NCBI GenBank assembly: GCA_030737875.1
Contig: CM060922.1
Location: 758,333,603-758,397,602 of the forward strand
Source of the DNA: Allium sativum
Taxonomy: Eukaryota > Streptophyta > Magnoliopsida > Asparagales > Amaryllidaceae
DNA length: 64,000 bases
Direction of reading: 5' to 3'
Program-made: the position numbers and the translations under genes
In this document: positions 23,774 to 35,709 of the stretch, one piece after another
How the letters are laid out: every line of letters begins with the position of its first letter
Position numbering within the stretch: the stretch's first letter is position 1
The notes under the pieces: generated by a model
Databases searched by the model: none
Seen by the model: only the letters and a program-made list of their open reading frames with translations
Told to the model about the DNA's origin: nothing

Positions 23774-25780
23774 TGTAACAACCCAGAAAATCAGAACCAA
23801 TTTAAAATTTTTATTTTGGCAATTTTAATGAATTTTGAATATTTAAAATGATTTATTTTAAATAATAACTACGAGAAATTTATTTTGAATAGAACGTATA
23901 TATTTATTTAAAAGGAAGTTAGAATAAAAATATTTATATTAATTATAAAAGGAATTGGAAATGGCGCGGTAGTTTGAAAATTCGATTTCAAATTTCAAAT
24001 GAATGTACGGGATTCAAAAATAAACCGGATTTTAGTGAAACCAAAAATATTTGAATCTGTTTGAAAATATCTTTCCAACGAATCCAAAAAATTGAAATTT
24101 CATGGCGGGAATTAAAAGTTATGACCAATTGAAAATTCAGAATAGTCGCTATGGAAATATGGCCCTTAAAAAAATGGCCATTTTGCAAATGACCTCCGTT
24201 TTCGACGAAACCACTTTTTTTGGGTCCGGAATGTCAAATTATTGCTAGATTCCAATTTTCATAATTTTTGGAATTAATATGTGAGCGTGGCAAAAGAAAA
24301 CGTGTTTTGACAGTTTAAGTTTGAATTGGATTGACTAGAAAATGGCCTTTTTTCCAACGGTCTCCAAATTCAACGAAATTAGTTTTGTTAGGACCGTATC
24401 ATCAAAACATAGCCAGATTTATCTTTTTTGGAATTTTTGGAGTCAGTATGTGGCCGGACACAATAAACTGTGAATCGAACAGCCATTTAAGCCAGAAACC
24501 GAGCTTTCTGAGCAAACGGACTCGGAATTCGATGAAACCAGTTTTGTTGGGACCGTATCGTCAAGACATAACAACAGTCAATTTTCATCACCAATGGAGT
24601 TCGTGTGCGGCCAGGGCGTCGATAATTGTCGATTGGAGACATCGTGAACTAAGAAAATATTAAAATAATAAACCTCACTACTATATGACACCCATACCAC
24701 TTCATAAACACTCATTTATTCCTTCTCCCCCAAATTTGCAACAGCCCCTCTTGTAAATTTACAGAAAAGCCCCCGAATACAAAAATGTTTGTATCTCCCA
24801 ATCCACCAACAATTATCACAAACGGTTTCTGGGTTTTGAAGATCATCATGGCCTCTACCTACCACAAAAAGTTGGGGACCTATCGTTGCACGGATTGAGA
24901 GAAATTGGTGGTCAACGCCTAAAAATCAGTTTCGATTTTGGCTAAATTATGGCCAAACTGTTGCGAGTTAGATGATGGAACTATTGAGGAAGTTGTAGAG
25001 GGAAGATAGACGAACAAGTTTGCTTCATGTTGTATAGTCTGAAAGTGTTTGTTGTGACCGGAAAAAGGAGTTCAACGTCGACGTCGAACTGATCAAAGCT
25101 GCGAATGGATTTTGGGTAGTAGCGGCCGCTACAGACCATGTCAGGTGGAGGTGTTCGAAGGGAAGTGGTGGCGGGTGACGTGTCGCATCGATCTGGGCAG
25201 GTGTGCGACGCTGGCGATGCTTGTGGCAGTTGGATTTGTCAGCGACAACGATTTGGGGGTAATGGAAAATCAGAGGCGACGGTGGCGAATCAGGGGCGGC
25301 GGTTCAGGTAGAGGCGCGTGGAGGAAGGGGAAGTCGACTGGTGGTGGTCGGATGGCGTCAGGAGGGCCCAGGCGGCAGTAATCAGGTGGTAGTGAGGATG
25401 AACCTTGGTGAGGGACCAAATTGCAAATATTAATTTTAATTTTTGTAATTAAATTTTATACATCAATAACTTTTTTGTCACGATCTCCAAATTGCATGAA
25501 ACTGGATCCGTTGCGATCGTGGGGACGAGAGCTTCGCAAAAAAACTTACCGCGTCCAAAACGGAGAACGTTGGAATTTTAGGCAAATTCAAACCAGAACC
25601 AAACCAGAAATTCAGATAAAACTGTCGGAGTAGAAACCAATGTGAGAACTTCTCACTAAAATTATTTCTGTACAGTTATTTATTTTATAACCACATATAT
25701 GAACTCCTCCCCGCCGTCTACAGACCATGGACGACTTGTTTGTGTGATTGTGTTGTGAAAATTGTTTGTGATGTGAAATG

Positions 25781-25960
25781 GACTGTATAAAATATTCATG
25801 TTTCGAATAAAATATTTGAACAATAAAAATCACATTTTTATTTTGTATATGAACTGTATAAAATATTCATGTGTTGAATAAAATATTTGAACAATAAAAA
25901 TCACATTTTTATTGTATATATGAAATGTATAAAATATTCATGTGTTGAAATAAATATTCA
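25781..25960 (+). repeat. Tandem repeat of about 70 bases in element O LTR
   Basis: Two and a half units containing ATAAAATATTCATGTGTTG and TGAACAATAAAAATCAC. The equivalent array in the other LTR is at about 60490-60665. Confidence 0.8.
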
Positions 25961-27354
25961 TAAACAAATTAGACGGTTTGTTTATGTACACCCATTTATC
26001 TGATATGGATTGGGATGATAAATTTTACACATCGCCCAACTACACAAATAATAACCAGTATTTGTTGTTTGAAAACCCCACACGGGTATTGGGATGATAC
26101 TTGACATACACTGATCCCAATAATTAGTGGTATGTCAATCGATGGGTTGACAGGCTGTGATGAGCGTTAATTATTTATTTTTAACGCTTATACGATTGTA
26201 AATTGCACTTTGGATGATGGTTGATTGTATATCATTATTGTTATCTACATGTGTTGTATGAAATCCATATAAATAACATTATATGGTAATTGTCTGTGTC
26301 TGATTCCAGTTCAGAAAGAACAAATATTTTAAAATAACGAATATTTTAAAATAATGAATATGTTAAAATAATATTCAGTAAAAGATCAAAATCTGATTTT
26401 GATGTCCGATTTGGGACGGACACAAAAATATTTAAATATATAAAGTCGTGTTGATTGAATTAACGCCATTTTGACATGAACGATATTTATATCGATTTTA
26501 TTCATTTTTATAATGAATATCGAAAAGGAATTGATTTCAAAATCTAATGTTTTGAAAATATTATCATTTATATACTAATGATATGGAATATTCAATTTTG
26601 GATTTGAAATTGAATATGAAGTTGAAATCATTTTGAAAACGAATTTAAAACGATTTATAAAATATGTTTTAAATGGAAATCGATGAAATATATATAATAT
26701 ATATATTATATATATTTAATGGCCTGAATTTTGACCATGGACTTCGAATGGACATTACGGGAGATCCGACCGTCGGATTCCCCTAAAACCAGAACCATTG
26801 GGTTCGTATCGAAAAGAGATTTCTAACGAATACAGGAAATTAGAAATCTAACAGTTGAATTTGGAATTATGTCCAAATCAAATTAGGAGAAGGTCACTGT
26901 AAGTGCAGTTCGATGGTCGTTTATGGAAATCGACTGTACGGGCCTTGATAAAATTATTAAAAATATCAATAATTTGTGTAAAATCATAATAAATGATTTA
27001 GAAAGAATTGGGATGAAAAATTCCATATTTGAAAAGGTAAAAATATATTTTTATCAAAATGAACTAGTTATTAACTAGATTTGAAATCCAATAATTTTTA
27101 AATAAACTCAACTGGTTTTGAAATGGTTTTATAGGATTTCCAATATATAAGTTGGAATGGATTTGAATCGAAATTTCTTTGGAATATTTCGATGTTGGAT
27201 TTCGTGATTATACAGATATTATTATGGAAATTTGAAAGGTATATTTATATCGCTATTTCCAATACCATATTTGTTGGTTGTAGAATTTGATATTGAATAT
27301 AAGCCGATATATTTTCTATTCAGAGCCCTGTATTTAATATCAAATGGGATTTGG

Positions 27355-27861
27355 GGGTTGTCGTGAACGTTGTCTTCAGTAACACTATTCTTGAACCCTA
27401 TGTGAAGAGAATAAATCTTTTAATTAAGATTGTTAGAGTTTCCAATTATATTTAATAATTGGAATAAAATGGAATGCGAATTGGGTTTATCGTGAACTGT
27501 GTTTTAACGACATTCGTTCTTTAACCCGATTTACAGTGAAATGTGATTTGGAATTTATAAATCTTTTGTTAAGATTTAAAGCAGATTTTCTAAAGTAAAG
27601 CATTCCAGTTTAATAAAATTAGTTGGAATGGATTGGAATTCGATTCGGTAATAATCGAAGTGAACTTTTGTGGAGGAAGACTGTTACTATATATGGAATT
27701 TTGGGGGCTTTGCCGTTATTCCATTTATATTATCGGTTGGATATGGAAGTTTATATCGATTATATATATTGATCTGTATTCCGTGAAAATTCCATTATTA
27801 ATGGAATGAGACTTTGGGTTTATCTTGAGCTGTGTTTCAAATGACATTAGTTCTTTAACCC
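27355..27861 (+). other. Three 46-nt hairpins, element O 5' LTR
   Basis: Copies lie at 27355-27398, 27483-27527 and 27816-27861. Each runs from GGGTT to AACCC. In the second, GAAC pairs with GTTC and GTGTT with GACAT. In the third, GAGC pairs with GTTC through a G-U. The first copy pairs less well. Confidence 0.6.
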
Positions 27862-28017
27862 AGTTAAAGATAAGATTAATTTCTTAACTTTGAAGAAAAT
27901 CATTAGCTAATGATTTTTTGGAAATTAAAACTGAATTAGAGTTTTAATTAATCTTTAAATAGATTGAAATGTGAATCTGATAACATAAATTATCAAATTT
28001 GAGAAATGATCGAGAAT

Positions 28018-28140
28018 GGAGTATCACCAGTTTTGCTCCAAGTGATAGTTAAATCTTTAATTAGATTTAAACGTGAAATGGTAATTAATTTCACCGATAA
28101 CACCGTGGTGTCAGATATGAAGTATTACCAGTTTTACTTC
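28018..28140 (+). other. Pair of 22-nt hairpins, element O 5' LTR
   Basis: GGAGTA, loop TCACCAGTTT, TGCTCC spans 28018-28039. GAAGTA, loop TTACCAGTTT, TACTTC spans 28119-28140. Stem bases differ in a compensated way while the loop is nearly constant. Between them is the palindrome ACACCGTGGTGT (about 28100). Confidence 0.65.
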
Positions 28141-28201
28141 ATGGGATGAATAGGTTGGGATTGGGAAATTAAACAAACGATTACTTCGGTAAGGTTCGCT
28201 A

Positions 28202-28206
28202 ATCCC
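28202..28206 (+). repeat. Left TSD of copia-type element S
   Basis: ATCCC before the element; the right copy at 49597-49601 reads ACCCC. The uninterrupted version of this site in other LTRs of the family reads GCTAATCCCGACTAG (for example near 57215), which confirms the boundaries. Confidence 0.8.
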
Positions 28207-29048
28207 TGTTAGATCTAGATTAACCCTAGAGGTGGGTGAATAGGGTTTATCACAGTTTTTAGCTGAATTAAAAATCTAATGGGATATATAATAATAAACA
28301 TATCACAGAATATAGCAAAATCAGAAATGCAGAAAGTAAATGGCACAAGATATACCCAGCTTCGGCAAAATCCTGCCTACTGCTGCATTCCTAAGGTTTC
28401 TACTAGGTGATAGAACAGATCCCTCTTACAAGATCATGTAAACTTGCACTCCCTGCTCCTGTACTAACCCTACGCTCAAAACCCTAAGCTAGTCTATATC
28501 CACTAGACCAGATTTTCCCCTAGTTTTACAGACACTAGTAAACTGTCAGTTAATCCATAACTGAATCCTCCTAGATTTTACAGACCTAGAAAATATTCAG
28601 ACAATTTAAAAACAAAATAAAAAACAATAAAAAATAAAAAATAAAATAAAGAAACCCTAGGACTTAAAAATAAGGGGTATCCCCTTTTTCAAATTAAAAC
28701 ACTTTGCCAAACATAGAGTAGGCCGGCCCATCATTATTTCTTTTGCTCGATCCTTTGCTTTATTGAAAAAAGAATGGCGGCTGGCTTCAAAGGCTAGAGT
28801 TTCGTGCTTTCTCCACAAATCAGATCGGCGTTGGTTGAATTACTTCTGGAAATGATTCATCTTGTCTTTGACGATTACGCCGTTGCTATCTCTGTCTTGC
28901 TCGATCCAATTTGGTTTTGCTCGATCGGTTTGGGATTGTTCTCTGGCAGTCGAAAACCTGAAAATATGTGAGTGATTTTGTCTTGAATTCTTTGAATTGT
29001 TCTGGTTGGATTTCGATACAATAGACCAATGATGTATGGGTGTAAATT
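28207..29048 (-). mobile_element. Element S 3' LTR, terminal part
   Basis: On the plus strand it starts TGTTAGATCTAG, the end of a minus-strand LTR. It contains CCCTAGAGGTGGGTGAATAG, a phrase common near the ends of plant Ty1/copia LTRs. Element B cuts the LTR at 29049 and it resumes at 43098. The joined LTR is 3,398 bases. Confidence 0.8.
29044..29048 (+). repeat. Left TSD of element B
   Basis: AAATT, identical to 43093-43097. The unoccupied equivalent in the other LTR of element S (about 47040) reads TTTAAATTAATAGGG, proving the insertion point. Confidence 0.95.
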
Positions 29049-29939
29049 TGTAATAACACAGAAATGCGAGCCAGTTTAAAATTTTTATTTTGGCAATTTT
29101 AATGAGTTTTGCATATTTAAAATAGATTATTTTAAATAATATCGACGAGAAATTTATTTTGAATAGAATTCGAACGTATATATTATATACGTCGTTGTTA
29201 GAATATAAATAATTATATATAATTATAAAAGGAATTGAAAATGGCGCAGTAGTTCTATAATTCGATTTCAAACTTCAATTGAATGTACCGGGTGCAAAAC
29301 AATCCGGATTTTAGTGAAACCAAAAACATTAGGATCTAATTGATAATATCTTTCCAACGAATCCGAAAAATCGAAATTTCATAGCGGGAATCAAAAGATA
29401 TGTCCAGTTGAAAATTCTGAATAGTCGCTATGGAATTCAGGCCCTTAAAAATGGGAATTTTGCAAACGACCTCGGATTTCGACGAAACCACTTTTGTTGG
29501 GTCCGCGATGTCAAATTATTGCTAGGTTTTAAATTTCATAATTTTTCGAATCGATATGTGAGCGTGGCAAAGGAAAACGTGTTTGACCAGTTTTAGTTGA
29601 TTTTAATCGACTGGAAAATGGTCATTTTTTAAACGGTCTCAGAATTCGATGAAACTAGTTTTGTTAGGACCGTATCGTCAATAGGAAGCTAGAAAATATT
29701 TTTCTGGGATTTATAGAGTTAATATGAGACACCGGTAAATTGAAATGCGTGTTCAAATTCAATATATAGAGTTATATGTTAAATTTGACGAAAACTGATC
29801 GAAACGATAGAATCAGCCTACGATACATATCCCATTGTGTTCGGAATGGGGGTAATTAGCTATGGACGACAGGCTGTGGGCCTCGTTTAGAGGTCGTATG
29901 TAAAAGTCAACTTTTTGAGAATAAAAAAATAAAATAAAA

Positions 29940-30296
29940 CCTTCCTCTCCCTATTACCCTCTCCCCCCCCCCCGTTCAAAATCATTTCAACAGAAAAAGA
30001 AGAAAAAAAGAGAAGAAGGAGGCGCCCCCGCGCGAGGCAACCCCCCCCCCCTTAATCGCGCCGCCGCGCGAGGCAAGCCCCCCCCCCCCCCCCCTCAGAA
30101 AACCGCCGCACCCCCCTAGCCTCGCACCGACGCCATTCCTCCAGGCCCTCCTCCTTGAATCGCGCACCACCAGGCCCCCCGCATCCACTGACGAACGCGC
30201 AGAACCCCCCCCTCCACCTCGACAGTTGCGCCACCTCCTCTTCCTCGCAGTCTGAAAGCGAACGTCGCCCCCCTCTCTTGATCGAAAATGGTGAGC
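29940..30296 (+). promoter_or_regulatory. C-rich leader module with ATG and splice donor, element B
   Basis: After an AT-rich stretch (about 29920-29940) comes a leader with several long C runs (about 29966-30093). It ends GAAAATG|GTGAGC: ATG at 30288-30290, donor GT at 30291. The following sequence is AT-rich and intron-like. The same boundary is at 37813 in the 3' LTR. On the minus strand the C runs are G runs that could form quadruplexes. Splicing is inferred, with TTTTGCAG at 35275 as a possible acceptor. Confidence 0.4.
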
Positions 30297-30369
30297 TTCT
30301 CCTTTCTTATTTCATTTTAAATTCAGTTTTTAATATAAATGCATGATTTAAATTCAGTTTTTAGTTTAT

Positions 30370-30980
30370 ATATATAATTAGCATTGTAAAAATCTGATTT
30401 TTTCATATGCAGAGGATTAAAAACATGATTTTGATATGTGTAGAGGATTAAAAACATGATCTTGTATATGTAGGAAAGGAAAAGATTTGATTTTTAATAT
30501 ATGAAAAGCGATATTTTTATATGTGAAATACGAGATTTTTAAATATAATCTTTAAAGGGAAAAGGGCGATAACTTTGAAAATAAAAAGATGAGATTTTTC
30601 ATTAGCTAAAGTTACAATTTTTAATTGTTTAAAAATATAATTTTTCGTATATAAAGATAGAAAATATAATTTTCATATTAGGTAGATAATAAAAATATAA
30701 TCTTTCATATTGTAGAAGGATAAAAATATGATTTTTACATAGTGGGAACTATAAAAATATAATCTTTATAGGATAGAGAATATAAAAATATCATCTTTGT
30801 ATATGTAGCGAAATAAAAATCTGATTTTTATTATATATACGTTGAAATAAAGAGGTGATTTTAATAGTGATGAAATCTTTACATTTGAAAAGGCGAAATC
30901 TTTTTATATAGTAGCGGTGTAAAAATAGAATTTTATCTATATTGAATAGCAAAGTAAAAATTCGATTTTTATATATGTAG
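30370..30980 (+). repeat. Array of near-palindromic AAAAAT/ATTTTT units, element B 5' LTR
   Basis: About ten loosely spaced units of the form AAAAATATGATTTTT, often preceded by TAGxGxATA-like bases, at intervals of roughly 30-60. Equivalent arrays lie at about 37890-38490 (3' LTR) and 54290-54760 (solo LTR). Each unit can fold on itself. Confidence 0.6.
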
Positions 30981-31845
30981 AGAATACGGGCAACGAAGGT
31001 GACAAAAAGGCGAGAACGATGAAGATTTCTATAAATGAAGTGTCGTGAAGCTGGGATAGCTAGTTGGTGAGAATTTCTCACTCTTCAATTTAATTTTCCA
31101 GTTATATATATATATACTAGGATGCAGACGGTGTTTAGTAGCACCCGACACCCGTCATCCACAGACCATGGATGGCTTGTTTGTTTAATTGTTTGGTTGT
31201 GTAGTTGGTTAGATTATTTGGTTTGAATTGAATTGTTTGGTGAAATGGAATGGATTTGATTGATGTGTGAATGGCGTGGGCCTTCACTAGACCGGGGATA
31301 AGGCTAGGCCTCGTCCCGTTTCTAGTATCGCGCCGTTATGCCGCCGAAATTTTCTAAAATAAGTTAGAAAAATAAAGATATCATTTTATTTAGTAAATGA
31401 ACCGAATAGAACATTCATAGGTTGAATAAAATAATTTGGTCATTAAAAATATGATTTTTAACGTGAATGTGAATAAATAAATATTCATTTACAAACCGGA
31501 CGCTTTGTTTATGTACACCTATTTGAAGGACATTGATTGGGACGATAAATTTTACACATCGCCCAACTACACAAATAAAAATCTATGTTTGATTGTTTGA
31601 AACCCCACACGGGTATTGGGATAAAATACGGCATACACTAATCCCAATAATTAGTTGTATGTCGATCGATTGATTGACAGGCTGTTATAAGCGTTAGATA
31701 TCTATATTTAATGCTTATACAGTGTAGTGCACTTTGGATGATGGTTGATTATTTATCGTTGCTATTATATACATTTGTTGTATGGAATCCATATAATTAA
31801 CTTTATATGGTAATTGATTGGGCCTCATTCCAATTTGAAAAATAA

Positions 31846-32010
31846 AGAATATTATAAAATAAAGGTTCATGTGTTGACTGTACTCATCCGTTGAGATTAG
31901 TCGTGTGTTGAACGAAATATTTTAACAATAAAATTTACATCTTTATATTATAAAATAAAGGTTCATGTGTTGACTGTACTCATCCGTTGAGATTAGTCAT
32001 GTGTTGACAA
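31846..32010 (+). repeat. Direct duplication in element B 5' LTR
   Basis: Two copies of a block containing GGTTCATGTGTTGACTGTAC and CCGTTGAGATTAGTC, about 100 bases apart. Also present in the 3' LTR (about 39370-39535). Confidence 0.85.
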
Positions 32011-32139
32011 AAATATAGATTCACGTATTGAATAGAATAAATATTCATTTGTCGAATAGAATAACGGAATTTTTGAAACGTATGAAGCCGTGTTGATTAG
32101 AGATGCGCTATTTTGACGCGAACGATATTTATATCGATT

Positions 32140-32790
32140 ATAAGCGAATTCGAATTGAATTGAATCGAATAGAAAACCAATTTGAATTGAATCGAATAGA
32201 AAACCAATTTGAATTGAATCGAATAGAAAACCAATTTGAATTGAATCGAATAGAAAACCAATTTGAATTGAATTGAATATGAAACGAATTTGAAATGAAT
32301 TGAATATGAAACCAATTTGAATTGAATCGAATAGAAAACCAATTTGAATTGAATTGAATATGAAACGAATTTGAAATGAATTGAATATGAAACCAATTTG
32401 AATTGAATCGAATAGAAAACCAATTTGAATTGAATTGAATATGAAACGAATTTGAAATGAATTGAATATGAAACCAATTTTAATTGAATCGAATAGAAAA
32501 CCAATTTGAATTGAATTGAATATGAAACGAATTTGAAATGAATTGAATATGAAACGAATTTGAAATGAATTGAATATAAAACGAATTCGAAATGAATTGA
32601 ATATGAAACGAATTCGAAATGAATTGAATATGAAACGAATTTGAAATGAATTGAATATAAAACGAATTCGAAATGAATTGAATATAAAACGAATTTGAAT
32701 TGAATTGAAAACGAATTCGAATTGAATTGAAAACGAATTGAATTGAATTCAAATTGAATTGAAATTTGAATTGAATAGAAATGAATTTTA
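32140..32790 (+). repeat. Minisatellite of about 27 bases, element B 5' LTR
   Basis: Tandem units of GAATTGAATCGAATAGAAAA followed by CCAATTT, and a variant with GAATTGAATATGAAACGAAT. It starts with four consecutive identical-type units, against seven in the 3' LTR. It creates long spurious ORFs rich in Ile, Gln, Phe and Ser. Confidence 0.95.
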
Positions 32791-33392
32791 AAACGAATTT
32801 ATAAGGAAAAATTCAATTTTGATTTGAATTGAAATGGAAGTTGAAATTGTTTTTGAAACGAATTCAAAACTATTTATAAAATTCGTTTTAAATAGAAATC
32901 GACGAAATATATATTATATATATATAATATAATGGCCTGAATAGAACGCGCCGTGCCGCGGCAGTTCGTGAATTTCGACCATTTATTTCAAACGGACATT
33001 ACGGGAGATTCGACCATCGGATTCTCCTAAAACCGGAACCGTTGGGTTCGTATCGAAAAGAGCTTTCTAACGAATATTATAAATTTGAAATCTAACGGTT
33101 GGATTTGGAGATACGTCCAAATCAAATTTGGAAAAGGTCGCTGTAAGTGCAGTTCGATGGCCGTTGATGGAAATCGACTGTACGGGCCTTGATAAAATTA
33201 TTAAAAATAGTAATAATTTGCGTAAAATCATAAGAAAGGATTTGGGGAAAAATTTGGATGAAAAACTCCATATTTGAAAAGATAAAAATAGATTTTTATC
33301 GAAATGAACTAGTTTTGAACTAAAATTAAAGCCCATTTATTTTTAAATAAATAAATTGGATTCGAAATGGGTTGTAAATAGAATTGATTTGT

Positions 33393-33507
33393 GGGTTTAT
33401 CGTGAAGGGTGTTTTACATGACACTTGTTCTTTAACCCGATAAATAAATAGAATGTGATTTGGGTTTATCGTGAACTGTGTTTTAAATAACACTAGTTCT
33501 TTAACCC
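33393..33507 (+). other. Two 46-nt hairpins, element B 5' LTR
   Basis: Copies lie at 33393-33438 and 33462-33507. The second is the clearest: GGGTT, GAAC, GTGTT, a six-base loop, then AACAC, GTTC, AACCC. Matching copies in the 3' LTR are at 40917-40962 and 40986-41031. Confidence 0.7.
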
Positions 33508-33594
33508 AGTAAAAGGAGTTTTAATGAATCTGCAATTAGATTGAAATGGGAAATTGGTAATTTAAATTATCAAATTTGGAAAGTGAACGAGAAG

Positions 33595-33718
33595 GGAGTA
33601 TCACCAATTTTGCTCCAAAACGATAGTCAAATCTTTAATTAGATTAGAACGTGAAATGGTAAATAATTTTACCGATAACACCATAATATTAGATATGGAG
33701 TATTACTAGTTTTGCTTC
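33595..33718 (+). other. Pair of 22-nt hairpins, element B 5' LTR
   Basis: GGAGTA/TGCTCC at 33595-33616 and GGAGTA/TGCTTC at 33697-33718, each around a ten-base loop ending in GTTT or ATTT. The second uses G-U pairs. Confidence 0.6.
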
Positions 33719-35570
33719 ATGGGATGAATAGGTTGGGATTGGGAAATAAAATAAATAATTACTTCGGTGTGGTTCGTTTATCCCGACTAGTTTGGAAAAC
33801 CATAATTTGGTCTGAAATGACATCCAAAGGAGGATTAAAGGATAAATTTTAAAGAATTTATCTTGGATAAAATTAATGGGAACCTTTCCCTGAGAATATG
33901 AATTGGAATGAGGCGTATGTTGTGTTTGTGTAACATTTGTTTTTAATATACGCGGGTTGTTCGGAAAGTCCGGGTTTATACCCATTCTGAATAACCGATT
34001 CGACGATAAGTCAAAGATGAAGACGGTGGTTGAAGACCGGAAGTCTTCACATCGTTTGGGTGATTACTGATGATCTTGATTGGGTTGTACATCCAAGATG
34101 AGGGAATCAGTTGGTGGTCGTCCAGACGTACTTGGAGATCGATGGACATGCGAGGAAAGAGCCTCTGGTTTCGTTCAGACCCAGAACGAACTTGTAAATG
34201 GATTGTGTGTCTGACATTGGATTTTATTCTGTGTCGATTGATTTCTGTTAAATATATATATGTTTGGCGGCAGAGAATTTATTCTCTTGCTTAACGGCCT
34301 TCTCTGAGACGTACGAGCTTAGAGGTTATATATCGATAGATATCAATCGCATGACATGAATTGCCTGTGTGGCATGCTGAGTTGCATAGATCAAGGCTTC
34401 TGTTGAAAAGCAAAGTCTTGTGGTTGATGATCAAAGCACGGCCTACGTGGCAGCTTTGTGTATAGCGTGGATTCGCGAGCCTCACACCTCGGTATGAGTC
34501 AAAAACGGGATGAGGACCCAAGGAGTGCACGACGTTTCTTTCTAGCTATGGGTGGTGTCAGTGACCTACCAGCCCTGACATTTATATACTTTTCACCTTT
34601 GTGGTTTGGATGCGAGGCGCCTCGATTATAGGTCCTATAGGGCCGGGAAACGTGTGTTCAGGAATAACTAATCCTCTAACGTAAGTGAGGACCGGTCTTG
34701 GAGGATCCCAGGGTTGCCTAGAGTGCGTAGCCCTGAGACATTTGCTAGAGTGTCTCGAACGCGGAGAGGAGCTTGCCCCTTGCCTCGACTCATGACGGAA
34801 ATCCAATTTCCAATACGTGTATTGCGGTTTTAATTGTAGAACTAGTATGGCGACATGATATATGGTACCCATGTCGTCTATGATTTATATTTATGATTGA
34901 AATTGTTTTGACACTATACACTTATTATAGTATCAAATGATTTGTTTTAAACGTACCAAGCATGTTTGGCTATTATAAGGGAAAACCCTATCCTCTGGCT
35001 TGCGTTGCATTGTGTGATGGGACCTGGGTCTTATAATAGCTCCATTTTTCGAAAAAGCATTGCGTTGTTTATTCTATGCACTGGTATTCTTGGGAGGAAA
35101 CCCGTTCCGTGTTATACGGCGTGGTCCCTTGAATTACTCTCTTTTAAAGTAAAGCTTTAAATAACTGTTTTAGTTCTCACACCAGTCACATGACTGACCT
35201 GGAGTTTATTGTTTTAACCTAAACTCTGGGTGCCCCTATTTTCCGCACAGGCAGCTAGTAGTTTTGGTTTTGCAGATTTATATTCACAGGATCCTGATTT
35301 ACAGCTGGAACGATGCTCGGAGAGCTCTGTATCCGTGTATTACTTTCAGATGTGTTTTGTATTATTTTTCCGCTGCAGTACTGTATTTAAACCTCTGATA
35401 TTTATTGAAGGTAATTTATTAATTTATACTCTGTATATTCTTGTATTCTGATGGAATTGTTGTAATAGCAATGAAATGTTCTTCCGTCTGCGTTCTGTTT
35501 TGTCTTGTCCTCACAGTAATTCATTCTTTCTCATCTCTTCGGAGACCGGGGAAGTTCGGGTCGCTTCATT

Positions 35571-35582
35571 TGGTATCAGAGC
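35571..35582 (+). promoter_or_regulatory. Primer-binding site, element B
   Basis: TGGTATCAGAGC, a full initiator-Met tRNA match, two bases after the LTR end. Confidence 0.95.
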
Positions 35583-35642
35583 TTTGGTTTATAGAGCTCG
35601 AGAACAAGACACATTAGAACCATACGAAAGAATTCATCAGAT

Positions 35643-35709
35643 ATTGGATTAGTAATATCCAATTAGAATGACTCGTTAGAGATAGGATCAGTAGTATCCT
35701 AGAACGAGT
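35643..35709 (+). other. Leader stem-loops beside the PBS, element B
   Basis: ATTGGAT (35643-35649) pairs with ATCCAAT (35657-35663). ACTCGTT (35671-35677) pairs with AACGAGT (35703-35709), enclosing TAGGAT (35683-35688) and ATCCTA (35696-35701). All stems are perfect. Element A has CTCATT/AATGAG where B has CTCGTT/AACGAG, a two-sided change. Confidence 0.75.

Larger units (their letters stand above)
23774..28206 (+). mobile_element. Element O 5' LTR, first part
   Basis: It starts TGTAACAACCCAG and runs 4,433 bases to the insertion of element S; it resumes at 49602. Contents in order are three copies of the TCGACGAAAC sub-repeat (24187, 24352, 24500), a leader module with GC-rich sequence (about 24600-25420), tandem repeats (25781-25960), serial hairpins including three 46-nt hairpins (27355-27398, 27483-27527, 27816-27861), and two 22-nt hairpins (28018-28039, 28119-28140). 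The joined LTR is 6,213 bases. An ORF at 25112 lies in the leader module and has no recognisable domain. Confidence 0.88.
29049..35568 (+). mobile_element. Element B 5' LTR
   Basis: A 6,520-base LTR from TGTAATAAC to CTTCA. In order it holds AT-rich U3 with hairpins (for example 29114-29138), a C-rich leader with a splice donor (about 29950-30296), an array of AAAAAT/ATTTTT palindromes (about 30370-30980), tandem repeats (31846-32010 and 32140-32790), and serial hairpins (31614-31649, 31789-31810, 33004-33027, 33195-33219, 33281-33300, 33393-33507, 33595-33718). A splice-acceptor-like TTTTGCAG lies at 35268-35275. It is almost identical to the 3' LTR at 36602, so the insertion is recent. Confidence 0.93.

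Noticed and set aside
25112..25381. Basic, Gly- and Arg-rich ORF repeated at 59835-60119
   Set aside because: It is part of the GC-rich leader module, the C-terminal parts disagree in frame between the two LTRs, and there is no recognisable domain.
32097..32752. ORFs of 90-135 codons with YSIQFKLV-like repeats, also at 39623-40030
   Set aside because: They follow the 27-base minisatellite in all frames, and unit number differs between the two LTRs. No start, domain or codon signal supports them.
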